Below are positions 1 through 7,703 of a DNA stretch of 64,000 nt, piece after piece (position 1 is the first letter of the stretch; every line of letters begins with the position of its first letter). Below the pieces are notes generated by a model. That model was given only the letters and a program-made list of their open reading frames with translations. It ran no database searches and was not told the DNA's origin. This DNA is from Chloroflexota bacterium. GTDB taxonomy: Bacteria > Chloroflexota > Anaerolineae > Anaerolineales > Villigracilaceae. The stretch covers positions 1-64,000 of the forward strand of contig JACPVF010000002.1 of the NCBI GenBank assembly GCA_016191845.1, given 5' to 3'. A program made the position numbers and the translations under genes.

Positions 1-140
1 ACGCTAGTATTCGGTCTTCAAGACCTTGCAACTGTTCGGGCTCTCCTGACAAACGGACATGGCGATCCTGCTGCACGACGGTCTTGCTACGACCTACCTG
101 ACATCGATCTGCCATGTCCGCTTTTTATGATACTACCTGA

Positions 141-288
141 CGCTGGGGGCTGCCGCCTTCGGCGGCGCGCATGTCTCAAGCAGTCACGTCTCAGTCTTTT
201 TCTGATTGGGTGGTTCGTCGTTTTGCCCTGGTTATTACGACCGCAGGGAGTTTCGAGACACACGCGCAGGCAGTGCGGTCTATTAGGC
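141..288 (+). repeat. attC-like repeat, copy 1 (3' half conserved)
   Basis: The segment 230-267 matches copies 2 and 3 (shared core CGACCGCAGGGAG then TCGAGACACACGCGC). The copy ends in ATTAGGC at 282-288, one base away from the attC right core GTTAGGC. A hairpin GCCGCCTTCGGCGGC lies at 152-166, in the same relative place as one in copy 3. A left core of the RYYYAAC type is not recognisable, so the 5' half is diverged or lost. Confidence 0.5.
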
Positions 289-328
289 AGATTGAGGTCA
301 AAATAAACGTGCAAAGGAATCAAGGGAA

Positions 329-970
329 ATGAACATAAAGAAACAAAGTCTTTTAATCTACTCTTTGTTGTTGAGTATTTTTGTCGCAAGCTGTGGATCT
401 GGTCAAGCATCTGACATTAAACCCGCACCCCTTACAGCGACCATAATACCTACAGAAACATTCACACCTTTACCGACTTTTACGCCAACATCAACACTTT
501 CTCCAACGCCATCCCCAACACCCATTCCTGCCATAGGTGACACTCTACGAAGTGATAATTGGGAAATTTCAATTATCGAAGCAGCCTATCGAAAAAATTT
601 TTCGATTGCTGGAACTGTTTATACCCCAAGGCCTGGTTACATGGTGTTTGATGTGATTGTAAAGGTCAATAACCTAAACTTTGCGTCAAATCCTTCGACT
701 TCAGCGAACAACGATGTAGTTATTGATGCTCAAGGGAAGGCCCAACTTGCCACATGCTGGGGCGCCCATGATGTGGTTAAATCACAGGGAAAGGACTTGC
801 AAGAACTCATATTTATCGGTTGTCAGACCGGCAATATATATACAATGAAAATTGAGAACGAGAGCTATATACGTTTTTTATTCACAATTGAAGACACGAA
901 TCTGGGAAAGACGATCTCTTTCAAGTTTGAAGATTTACCAGCAGTGCCATTTGTAATAAACAAACAGTGA
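329..970 (+). CDS. Cassette-borne lipoprotein with Thr/Pro-rich linker
   Basis: This 213-residue protein begins with a lipoprotein signal peptide (lipobox IFVASC, Cys about residue 22), so it should be anchored to the outer face of the membrane. Residues about 36-67 form a Thr/Pro/Ser-rich linker. The rest is a globular domain of mixed beta character, loosely like the DUF4352 group of lipoproteins; that match is a guess. The gene is AT-rich compared with the rest of the window and lies between two attC-like repeats, with its stop 15 bases before the second. The linker is the style of the resident Chloroflexota lipoproteins elsewhere in this window, so the cassette probably arose in a related organism. 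Function unknown. Confidence 0.75.
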   Translation: MNIKKQSLLIYSLLLSIFVASCGSGQASDIKPAPLTATIIPTETFTPLPTFTPTSTLSPTPSPTPIPAIGDTLRSDNWEISIIEAAYRKNFSIAGTVYTPRPGYMVFDVIVKVNNLNFASNPSTSANNDVVIDAQGKAQLATCWGAHDVVKSQGKDLQELIFIGCQTGNIYTMKIENESYIRFLFTIEDTNLGKTISFKFEDLPAVPFVINKQ

Positions 971-985
971 TTGAAGATAAACACT

Positions 986-1084
986 GCCCAACAAAGTCTG
1001 CCTCCAGCAGAATCCACGTCTGTCTGATTGTTGCGACCGCAGGGAGTGTCGAGACACACGCGCGGGTAACGCAAACCGTTGGGC
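986..1084 (+). repeat. attC-like site, copy 2 (both outer cores intact)
   Basis: The 99-base element is bounded by GCCCAAC (986-992) and its exact inverse complement GTTGGGC (1078-1084). Just inside, TCTGC on the left and GCAAA on the right can pair with one mismatch as the inner L boxes. The right half (1034-1063) is shared with copies 1 and 3. Size, cores and position right after a cassette gene fit an integron attC site. Confidence 0.72.
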
Positions 1085-1105
1085 AGCAGCAAATAGAAAT
1101 TTGGC

Positions 1106-1111
1106 TATAAT
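1106..1111 (+). promoter_or_regulatory. -10 box TATAAT of the second cassette gene
   Basis: A perfect TATAAT lies 22 bases after the attC-like right core and 17 bases before the ATG at 1129. The cassette may therefore carry its own promoter. No good -35 box is visible at 17 bases. Confidence 0.4.
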
Positions 1112-1128
1112 CGCAGGGATATTTGAAT

Positions 1129-1683
1129 ATGAAATCGCTGACTATCATGCTGAAATGGGTTATATCCTTCTTCAAGAAGGATTGGACTTTTGAAGATTAC
1201 CCAGTCAAAACTTGGAGAAATCCAAATGCTCGTCAACCTAACATTGCCTATGGGGCAGGCATTGTTCACTGGGCAATGATGGTTGGCCACGGTGACACGC
1301 CAGAGAAAGCTATTCATGAATTAAAGGAAAAATTCAATAACTACAAGAACAAGTATGCCGTTCCAAGACCAGGCACAAATGTGCCGATAAAATTCGCATC
1401 CACAGAACATATTGAAAAATATGAAGCGATTGCTTTAGATTTTTTCCAACGTGTTTTACATATCAATTATTATGAAGGTTTTTATTCAGATGGATCCTGC
1501 TTAACTTATTTCGAACCGCCAAGTGACCCTGAAAAAGCTGTTGAGTTTAGGCAAAGAACTATCGCAGCGACTCTTCTGATTTATGGAGTAGACATCACTT
1601 CAACTTATGATGCTCCTTTGTATAAAATACTAGAGCAAATAGCGAATCACCAAGCAGTGTCAAAAAAAGGAAAATATGATTGA
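1129..1683 (+). CDS. Cassette-borne protein of unknown function (184 aa)
   Basis: A soluble protein with no signal peptide or membrane segment. The ATG at 1129 is chosen because it follows a GCAGGGA sequence and a TATAAT; a TTG two codons earlier is possible. The middle holds a stretch around GHGDTPEKAIHELKEKF that resembles the loop-helix of HicB-like antitoxins or related small alpha/beta domains, and later a conserved-looking PRPGTNVPIKFAS segment. These resemblances are weak and I do not assign a function. The gene is AT-rich, stands alone between attC-like repeats 2 and 3, and its stop is five bases before repeat 3, as expected for a cassette gene. Confidence 0.7.
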   Translation: MKSLTIMLKWVISFFKKDWTFEDYPVKTWRNPNARQPNIAYGAGIVHWAMMVGHGDTPEKAIHELKEKFNNYKNKYAVPRPGTNVPIKFASTEHIEKYEAIALDFFQRVLHINYYEGFYSDGSCLTYFEPPSDPEKAVEFRQRTIAATLLIYGVDITSTYDAPLYKILEQIANHQAVSKKGKYD

Positions 1684-1687
1684 CGTT

Positions 1688-1836
1688 GCCCAACAAAGCG
1701 TGCACTCGATGCTGGGGATTCCGTGATCATCTCAAACAGTTTTCTATGCCTTATCATTTTCTGGCTGGACGGCTTCGCCGTCCCCACCCTGGTTATCTCA
1801 ACCGCAGGGAGCGTCGAGGCACAGCATACCAACTAG
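1688..1836 (+). repeat. attC-like site, copy 3 (right core decayed)
   Basis: It starts with GCCCAAC (1688-1694). The left arm CGTGCACTCGATGC (about 1699-1712) can pair with GCGTCGAGGCACA (1811-1823) as an imperfect inner stem. A hairpin GACGGCTTCGCCGTC (1768-1782) sits at the tip. The right end, where GTTGGGC is expected, reads through ACCAACTAG and has no intact core. This may be the inactive terminal site that marks the end of the array. Confidence 0.6.
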
Positions 1837-1880
1837 TAATTCATACCTATTCTATAAAGAAATACGCAGGAAACGAACGA

Positions 1881-2396
1881 ATGATATTGCCAAAGAAGCG
1901 GGATCCCAGGTTTATCACCACACGTCGCGGGGGGACACTCACAGACTCCGATCATCAACTACTCGCCTTGTGGGCCGCCACGTGTGCGGAACATGTCCTG
2001 CCTCTGTTCGAGTCAGCACAGCCTTCAGACCCACGACCCCGTCAGGCAATTGCACAAGCTCGGGCATGGGCGCGAGGCGAGATCACGATGTCTCAAAGCC
2101 GCGCGGCAGGCGGACATGCCATGGCTGCGGCAAGAGAGTTGAGCGGGGCTGCCCGTTATGCTGCATATGCCGCTGGACAGGCGGCGGTGACAGCGCACGT
2201 CGCCGCACATGAGTTGGGCGCAGCCGCTTATGCCATCAAGGCGGCACGGGCAGCCGTTGCCAAGAATGAACAAGACCAGGCAGGTCGTCTGGAGTGTCAA
2301 TGGCAACGTGAACAGTTGCCAGGCGTGATTCGCACCCTTGTCCTGGACGATCAGCGGTTGCGAAATGAAATCTGCTGGTTTGTATTTGATTGCTGA
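1881..2396 (+). CDS. Imm-5-like putative immunity protein
   Basis: A 171-residue helical protein rich in Ala and Gly (GGHAMAAARELSGAA, AAYAAGQAAVTAHVAAHELG, AAYAIKAARAA), with a WARGE segment before it and the C-terminal signature LRNEICWFVFDC. These are features I associate with the Imm-5-like family annotated as putative immunity proteins. The ATG at 1881 is used because the family begins near the sequence RDPRF(I/V)T-RRGG; the open frame upstream covers the decayed attC repeat. The gene is GC-rich like the chromosome and unlike the two cassette genes. No toxin partner is visible beside it, so the immunity role rests on family naming only. Confidence 0.7.
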   Translation: MILPKKRDPRFITTRRGGTLTDSDHQLLALWAATCAEHVLPLFESAQPSDPRPRQAIAQARAWARGEITMSQSRAAGGHAMAAARELSGAARYAAYAAGQAAVTAHVAAHELGAAAYAIKAARAAVAKNEQDQAGRLECQWQREQLPGVIRTLVLDDQRLRNEICWFVFDC

Positions 2397-2537
2397 ACGC
2401 CTCTCGACGAAACAACGGGCTGGTCGGCGGCGTATTGACGGTTATACTGGAATACTTGCTGCATACATATTATAGAAATTTCTTCTCGGTCTTTACACGT
2501 TTTATCACCGACAACCAGATAACCGAAAGGATTGATC

Positions 2538-2951
2538 ATGTCCACGCCTGCATCCCCTGTTCTGGAATTACGTATCGCAGTCACGACCCGCGACTACGAG
2601 CGATTGGTGAAGTTTTATTGCGATGGGCTGGGGATCGAACCCGCCCAGGTCTGGGACAATGGTCAGGGCCGCGCGCTCATGCTCGACCTGAACCACGCCG
2701 CCCTAGAGATCTTCGACGAGACTCAGGCACAGACCATCGATCAAATGGAAGCGGGCCAGCGCGTCAGCGGTCCCATTCGTTTTGCCTTGCAGGTGCCCGA
2801 CCTGCAGGCAGCCATGGAACGTCTGCTCACCCATGGAGCAAAACTGGTTCATGAGCCCGTGCTGACGCCGTGGGGTGATTATAATGTCCGCATGGAAGAT
2901 CCCGATGGGATGCAGATCACGTTATTTCAATCATCCGAAAAGGGTACATAA
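2538..2951 (+). CDS. VOC (glyoxalase/bleomycin-resistance) family protein
   Basis: A 137-residue vicinal-oxygen-chelate domain with two beta-alpha-beta-beta-beta modules. The first has LRIAVTTRDYERLVKFYCDG; the second has the typical DLQAAMERLLTHGAKLVHEP helix and the NVRMEDPDGMQITLFQ end. Usual members bind a metal and act on small molecules, or bind drugs. The first-module metal His is not evident, so catalysis is uncertain. AAAGG lies seven bases before the ATG at 2538. The next gene starts 14 bases after the stop, so the two may be cotranscribed. Confidence 0.85.
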   Translation: MSTPASPVLELRIAVTTRDYERLVKFYCDGLGIEPAQVWDNGQGRALMLDLNHAALEIFDETQAQTIDQMEAGQRVSGPIRFALQVPDLQAAMERLLTHGAKLVHEPVLTPWGDYNVRMEDPDGMQITLFQSSEKGT

Positions 2952-2965
2952 AAACCAAGGACCCC

Positions 2966-3718
2966 ATGAACCTGACCAGCCTCAACTGCCCGAATTGCGG
3001 AAATCCCCTGCCGCAGAACGCCATGTCGCGCCAGCCGTTCAAGTGCCAGGCTTGCGGGTCCCTGCTCATCATGACCCCCGTCGAGGAGCGGAACCAGGCC
3101 AACGCCTGCGCCCAATGCGGGACGGTCAACAGTCCCTTCCAGCGCTACTGCACCCAGTGTGGTGAAAAGCTGACGGTGGATTGTCCCATCTGTTACCGCA
3201 CCAACCCCGTCGGCACGGAATATTGCCAGAGCTGCGGTGTGGACATCCCGGAGGAGATTCTGCGGCGCGAGGCCTGGTACGGCCTGAAAAAGGTCAACGA
3301 CGAGAGGCGCAAGGCTGCCCTGGTACAGGCTACGCAGACCGAGCAGCGCGGCGAGATCAACCGCCTTCTCTCCGACCTGGATGAGCCCAGCCGCCATGCT
3401 TTCGCCATCTTCAGCCTATGCCAGATCGGGAGCGCCGCCGTCGAGCCGCTGATCGAGACCATGCGCCAGGATACCGATCCCGATGCCCGCTACGCCTCGG
3501 CCCGCGCCCTTGGCATGATCGGTGATCCCAAGGCCATTCCCGCCGTCACCGCTGCCCTGACCGACCCCGAGCCTGCCGTGCGTTACTGCGCCGTCGAAGC
3601 CCTGTCGGCGCTGAAGGCCACGTCCGCGCGGACAGAGATCAAGAAGCTGCTGACGGACAAATACCTGTGGGTCCGCGAGCGCGCGCAGAAAACGCTGGAT
3701 GAATTGAATCATGCCTGA
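2966..3718 (+). CDS. Zinc-ribbon and HEAT-repeat protein
   Basis: A 250-residue soluble protein. The N-terminal third carries paired CxxC motifs of several zinc ribbons (CPNCGNPL, CQACGSL, CAQCGTV, CTQCGEK, CPICYRT, CQSCGVD). The C-terminal half is a set of HEAT-like repeats (HAFAIFSLCQIGSAAVEPL, ARYASARALGMIGDPKAIPA, VRYCAVEALSALK). Such proteins usually act as scaffolds for protein-protein contacts; no enzymatic motif is present. It overlaps the next gene by eight bases, so translation is probably coupled. Confidence 0.8.
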   Translation: MNLTSLNCPNCGNPLPQNAMSRQPFKCQACGSLLIMTPVEERNQANACAQCGTVNSPFQRYCTQCGEKLTVDCPICYRTNPVGTEYCQSCGVDIPEEILRREAWYGLKKVNDERRKAALVQATQTEQRGEINRLLSDLDEPSRHAFAIFSLCQIGSAAVEPLIETMRQDTDPDARYASARALGMIGDPKAIPAVTAALTDPEPAVRYCAVEALSALKATSARTEIKKLLTDKYLWVRERAQKTLDELNHA

Positions 3719-4172
3719 TCTGGTCGAACCTCTCTTCCGCTATTTTAGTTTTCTGGCTTGTGTCTTGACCTTGCTCAATTTATGGATCATCAGGGATAGA
3801 GTTTCCTCCGCGATAAAAGTCTTTCTGGCTTCCTATGCGGTGCTTTTTCTCGTGTGGGGAGTGCTTCAAGTCATCGGCGGTTATCGCTCTTTCTTTTTCA
3901 TAATCCTGCCCCCAAAAGAACACCCATTGGTTATGGTCTTCTGGCTGATCGAATTTGTCTGGGTATGGGGAAGCGCGATTTGGGTCCTTTGGAGAGGAGG
4001 AGCCGAGGAATTGGCAAAAAGCAGTGCCGCACTAAACCCCAAGCGTGCCAGAACTTCTCAATCCATCAAGTTGTTCTTTGCCGTGAGCAGCCTGCTCTTC
4101 CCCATCCTGGTCATCCTTGGGTTTGGTACTGGTGTCTTCAGTAACTTTGCAGCCGACCTGCCGATATTCTGA
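3711..4172 (+). CDS. Small integral membrane protein, unknown function
   Basis: A 153-residue hydrophobic protein with about four predicted membrane segments (around residues 5-25, 37-58, 71-95 and 118-145). I recognise no family. The ATG overlaps the end of the zinc-ribbon/HEAT gene by eight bases, which suggests co-translation and perhaps a functional pair at the membrane. Confidence 0.65.
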   Translation: MPDLVEPLFRYFSFLACVLTLLNLWIIRDRVSSAIKVFLASYAVLFLVWGVLQVIGGYRSFFFIILPPKEHPLVMVFWLIEFVWVWGSAIWVLWRGGAEELAKSSAALNPKRARTSQSIKLFFAVSSLLFPILVILGFGTGVFSNFAADLPIF

Positions 4173-4179
4173 GCCTGGA

Positions 4180-6243
4180 TTAGCTCCCCGCGCGGATCAC
4201 CGCGGCTCTCAAAATATCGGTCATCGATGCGAGAAAGAACACATTATTTACGAGGGCTAGAAGAAGAAAAGCAATTAGAACGGGCATATACCACCGCTGT
4301 TTTAGAAAGACGGACAACGACAGGAAGACAAAGAGGACCAGGGCATAAGCCAGATGGGGCGTATATAAGAAGAGTTCACTGCCGTAAAAAACGTGCAAGG
4401 AGAAATTGAATACCAGCATCAAAGCCAATGCAAGCGGAGTGCGTCCCTGCCCAGTCTGCTTCCAAAGCTGATATATAAACGTGATTACACTCACGCCGAC
4501 CAAAACGACCCAGAAATAGGCAATGCCTGTACCTAATAGACCTTCGTATTGCCCAATCTCCTCGACGATCTTCTTTCTCGGAGTCAGCACCTCCGTGTAG
4601 AACCAAAATCGTGGATACACCGTCCGATCCGTCAATACCACGGGATGGGGTGCCACTTCACTATACACCAGCAATTCCCGAATTGCCAGTTGGACACGTG
4701 GATTGGACACGGAATGAAAATTCACCCGTTCCGTCGTCATTGTTCCTGGGATAATGAACATTGGACTGGACTTTGGATATACAATGCCATTCACCAGGGA
4801 CAGCACGATAACAGAAGAAACTACCATCGCGCCAAAGCGGAACGTCAATTTGATATCGGGCTTGAATACAAATAAAGAGAGTACATTCTGTACCAAGTTT
4901 GTGATCGTGATTCCCATGGCCATGATGCCAATAGAAACCAGGGCAAAAAAAGACGTTTTTTGATTCTGCAGAGTCTTCAGGAACAACAACAAAAGCAATG
5001 TTGAAAAAATATAGGTTTCCACCAAAGCACCGAAAATAATTTGGCTGGTGGAAATACCGAATATCGCAGCGATCAACAAGGCATATGTCTGGTCCCGCAC
5101 AACATTCCACGCCACTTGCCAAATTAAAAAGACGCAAGCCGTGCCAGCCGCGGCGGTCACAACCAGGACGGCAAGGGTCCAATTTCCTGCCAGGAACATG
5201 CCAGCCAAAGCCACAATGGGTCTCAATATCAGTAGGACATTTGGATGAACGGCACGCCAATAAGGATCGACCCAGTTCGGTGTCGACAACCTGATACGCC
5301 AGGTGTCGGCGTCGCTGTCGAAGAACATATTATCCCCCCCGTAACGCTCCAGGTTTAAAATATTCGCCAGGGCTAGATAGGATATGAAGAACAGGAGCGC
5401 AAGCAGAATGATTGCATGATGTGTCTTGAAAAAACTAAAGGCTTTTGACTGGCGCCATGCTGTCCAAGTCGAACTGCCATGCAAGAAAAGGTACGTCCAG
5501 GCCAGCCAGGGTGTGATAATCAAGGTCAGCAGGATACTGAACAAACCATTTGGAACAGGTGAAGATGCCAAGCCAGGATTTATGGCAGGCAAAAAGGAGA
5601 CATACAACCAGGTACAAGTCAAGGTAAATAAAAAGATCGCACCAAGGATCAGCCATTCCCAGGCTGTCTTGCGCCTCAACATAACAAAGAAAAAGAACAA
5701 CCCCAAGCCAAGGTTGAAAGCCAGTGTCACGAAGATATAGCCAAGGGCATCATGCAGGATTGTCGACAGGAAACTTAGCAAAAAGACATCAAATGAACCG
5801 ATGGCAACTCCCGCCAGAAGCAACGAAGGCAGCTGCTTATTAGCAACAAGCCAATCCATGGCCTTGAGGGTTGGCAGTAGAACCAACATGCCAGCAATCC
5901 ACCCGGATACAAAAACAATGATTTTCAAAAAAAGGGGAGAATCCTGCATCAGCATTGTAAGCGTCCCTGAGATCAAGGCTGCCCACACAGTTAATCCCAG
6001 TCGCATGCTCGGCATCACCCCCATCCATTGCCGCACAAGGCCCTCAAAAACTTGAAAAAGAAGGAATGCAAACGCGCCCGAAGGAATGACGATCAACAGG
6101 AATCGCCCGATTAACGGATACCCTTGCAAATCCAGCAAAGATAAAGCCGTTGCGGCTGACAGAATCAAACCCACTCCCAGACACAAACTTAATTTGACGA
6201 TAAAACGCATAAAAGATTGCTTATTTTTTTTATTTCCATCCAT
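4180..6243 (-). CDS. Polytopic membrane protein, possible GT-C type glycosyltransferase
   Basis: A protein of about 687 residues with some 14-16 hydrophobic segments. After the first half comes an acidic outside loop (MFFDSDADTWRIRLSTPNWV, then DPYWRAVHPN), where lipid-sugar dependent GT-C enzymes keep catalytic Asp residues. The body resembles membrane proteins of the PMT/DUF2029-like type, but I cannot name a family. The ATG at 6243 is preferred over an upstream frame extension because a TATAAT (6257-6262) lies 13 bases before it. The coding strand is less GC-rich than its neighbours. It ends seven bases from the stop of the convergent membrane gene. Confidence 0.6.
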   Translation of the reverse strand: MDGNKKNKQSFMRFIVKLSLCLGVGLILSAATALSLLDLQGYPLIGRFLLIVIPSGAFAFLLFQVFEGLVRQWMGVMPSMRLGLTVWAALISGTLTMLMQDSPLFLKIIVFVSGWIAGMLVLLPTLKAMDWLVANKQLPSLLLAGVAIGSFDVFLLSFLSTILHDALGYIFVTLAFNLGLGLFFFFVMLRRKTAWEWLILGAIFLFTLTCTWLYVSFLPAINPGLASSPVPNGLFSILLTLIITPWLAWTYLFLHGSSTWTAWRQSKAFSFFKTHHAIILLALLFFISYLALANILNLERYGGDNMFFDSDADTWRIRLSTPNWVDPYWRAVHPNVLLILRPIVALAGMFLAGNWTLAVLVVTAAAGTACVFLIWQVAWNVVRDQTYALLIAAIFGISTSQIIFGALVETYIFSTLLLLLFLKTLQNQKTSFFALVSIGIMAMGITITNLVQNVLSLFVFKPDIKLTFRFGAMVVSSVIVLSLVNGIVYPKSSPMFIIPGTMTTERVNFHSVSNPRVQLAIRELLVYSEVAPHPVVLTDRTVYPRFWFYTEVLTPRKKIVEEIGQYEGLLGTGIAYFWVVLVGVSVITFIYQLWKQTGQGRTPLALALMLVFNFSLHVFYGSELFLYTPHLAYALVLFVFLSLSVFLKQRWYMPVLIAFLLLALVNNVFFLASMTDILRAAVIRAGS

Positions 6244-6256
6244 AAAAGGTGTTGGG

Positions 6257-6262
6257 ATTATA
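6257..6262 (-). promoter_or_regulatory. -10 box of the polytopic membrane protein gene
   Basis: On the minus strand the sequence reads TATAAT, 13 bases before the ATG at 6243, which would give a leader of about six bases. The -35 position is weak. Confidence 0.4.
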
Positions 6263-6317
6263 ACATGGTGAACTTTTAGCCATGTAAGTTCCACATTTTA
6301 CGCCTCATCTACACGAC

Positions 6318-7166
6318 ATGACCACTCGAACCATATCCCAAATTATCGAGCCTCAATATGCCATGGAAGGCGCGGGCGTCTTACTGCGGCGCTCCATCGC
6401 CCCGCGCCCCAGCAATGAATATGATCCCTTCCTGCTCTTCGACCACTTCGCCTTCAATGACCCGCTCGAAGGGCCCATCCGTGGCTTTCCCATGCATCCG
6501 CACCGCGGCATCGAGACCGTCACCTACATGCTCGACGGCGCCACCGCCCACCGCGACAGCCTCGGCAACAGCGGCGTCATCGGTCCAGGCGACGTGCAAT
6601 GGATGACCAGCGGCCGCGGCATCCTGCACGAGGAAATGCCCCGCCGCAGTGAGACCAGCGGCGTCATCTACGGCTTCCAACTGTGGGTCAACCTGCCCGC
6701 CGCCCAGAAGATGGGCCAGCCGCGCTATCAGGAGGTCAGCGCCGAGACGATCCCCACCGTGAAGAAGGATGGCGCGACCATCCGCCTCGTGGCAGGCGAG
6801 ATCGACGGCGTGCGCGGACCCGTGACCGAGATCGCCGCCTCCCCGCTCTACATGGACGTCAAGCTGGATCCCGCTTCGAGATTCGCGCTCCCCGTCCCCA
6901 GCGGACACACCGTGCTAGCCTACGTCTTCGAGGGCAGCGGCCGCTTCGGCGCCGACGGGGAAATGGTGGCAGCCGTCCGCATGGTGGAGTTTGGGGATGG
7001 CGACCAGGTCGAGGTCCAGACCGAAGCGGAGGGAGTGCGCTTCATGCTCATCGCAGGCGCACCGTTCAAGGAAAAGATCGTCCCGTACGGACCGTTCGTC
7101 ATGAATACCGTCGAGGAGATCCAGCAGACTCTGGTCGAATTGCGAAACGGCACGTTCATCCGATAA
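6318..7166 (+). CDS. Pirin family protein
   Basis: A 282-residue bicupin. The N-terminal cupin has the pirin signature FPMHPHRGIETVTYML with metal ligands at His60 and His62, and SGRGILHEEMP with His104 and Glu106, matching the four iron ligands of human pirin. The C-terminal domain (about 185-282) is the pirin_C cupin. Bacterial pirins act as quercetin 2,3-dioxygenases or redox-sensitive modulators of enzymes; which applies here cannot be seen. The length is typical. It stands alone, followed by a perfect palindrome at 7181-7215 that could also end transcription. Confidence 0.92.
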   Translation: MTTRTISQIIEPQYAMEGAGVLLRRSIAPRPSNEYDPFLLFDHFAFNDPLEGPIRGFPMHPHRGIETVTYMLDGATAHRDSLGNSGVIGPGDVQWMTSGRGILHEEMPRRSETSGVIYGFQLWVNLPAAQKMGQPRYQEVSAETIPTVKKDGATIRLVAGEIDGVRGPVTEIAASPLYMDVKLDPASRFALPVPSGHTVLAYVFEGSGRFGADGEMVAAVRMVEFGDGDQVEVQTEAEGVRFMLIAGAPFKEKIVPYGPFVMNTVEEIQQTLVELRNGTFIR

Positions 7167-7180
7167 TCCTCATGATATAA

Positions 7181-7215
7181 ATTGTAGGGGCGATCCGATG
7201 GATCGCCCCTACAAT
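7181..7215. repeat. REP-like palindrome, copy 1
   Basis: Perfect 15-base arms ATTGTAGGGGCGATC and GATCGCCCCTACAAT flank a five-base loop. Related palindromes with the same TAGGGG ends occur at 7704-7734 and 62756-62792, all between or at the ends of genes. Confidence 0.75.
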
Positions 7216-7231
7216 CATTTTTGGAGGGATC

Positions 7232-7699
7232 ATGTCACAGGTAATCTACGGCGAACGGCTCGGCAGGGAAGGCAAGATCCGCGTGGGATGCAGCGCGACG
7301 ATCTTCGACGCGGCGCATGAAAAGGTGTTGCTCACCCAGCGCGCCGACAACGGACGCTGGTGCCTGCCAGGAGGCGGCCTTGACCCGGGCGAGTCGGTCG
7401 AAGAGGCTTGCATCCGCGAGGTATGGGAGGAGACGGGCCTGCATGTGCGCATCACGCGCCTGATCGGCGTGTATAGTGACCCCAATCAGTTGGTCATCTA
7501 CAATGACGGCAACAAGGCTTTCTTCGTGGTGATGTCCTTCGAGGCCGAGATCATCGGCGGGGAACTGGGCTTGAGCGACGAGACCACGGCCTTTGGCTAT
7601 TTTTCCCTGGCCGAGATGGATTCCATGCCCATGCACAATCGTCACCAACAGCGTGTGGTGGATGCGCTGCTGAATCAGCCCGAGGCGTTGATCAAATGA
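7232..7699 (+). CDS. Nudix hydrolase
   Basis: A 155-residue Nudix fold with the full box: Gly-rich start GGGLDPGESVEEA and the metal-binding REVWEETGL helix (about residues 50-72). Family members cleave nucleoside diphosphates linked to another group (house-cleaning of oxidised nucleotides, sugar nucleotides or NADH). The substrate is not predictable; the N-terminal segment VGCSATIFDAAHEKVLLTQR is generic. GGAGGG lies five bases before the ATG at 7232. It sits between two REP-like palindromes. Confidence 0.92.
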   Translation: MSQVIYGERLGREGKIRVGCSATIFDAAHEKVLLTQRADNGRWCLPGGGLDPGESVEEACIREVWEETGLHVRITRLIGVYSDPNQLVIYNDGNKAFFVVMSFEAEIIGGELGLSDETTAFGYFSLAEMDSMPMHNRHQQRVVDALLNQPEALIK

Positions 7700-7703
7700 A
7701 TCG

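Larger units (their letters stand above)
1..1836 (+). mobile_element. Right end of an integron-like gene cassette array
   Basis: Two plus-strand genes (329-970 and 1129-1683) sit between three copies of a related repeat (about 141-288, 986-1084, 1688-1836) in the order repeat, gene, repeat, gene, repeat. The middle repeat starts with GCCCAAC and ends with GTTGGGC, the inverted outer cores (RYYYAAC...GTTRRRY) of integron attC sites. The third starts with the same GCCCAAC five bases after a stop codon. Both genes are visibly more AT-rich than the chromosome to the right, each has the repeat just after its stop, and both point the same way, as in cassette arrays. No integrase is in the window. 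The array must continue to the left or be a cluster of attC sites without an integrase. Confidence 0.7.

Noticed and set aside
1..306. Frame 1 is open on the plus strand from the window edge to a TAA at 304-306, possibly the end of another cassette gene.
   Set aside because: It runs through the whole first attC-like repeat and has no recognisable domain. It may be real up to about 130 but cannot be supported from this fragment.
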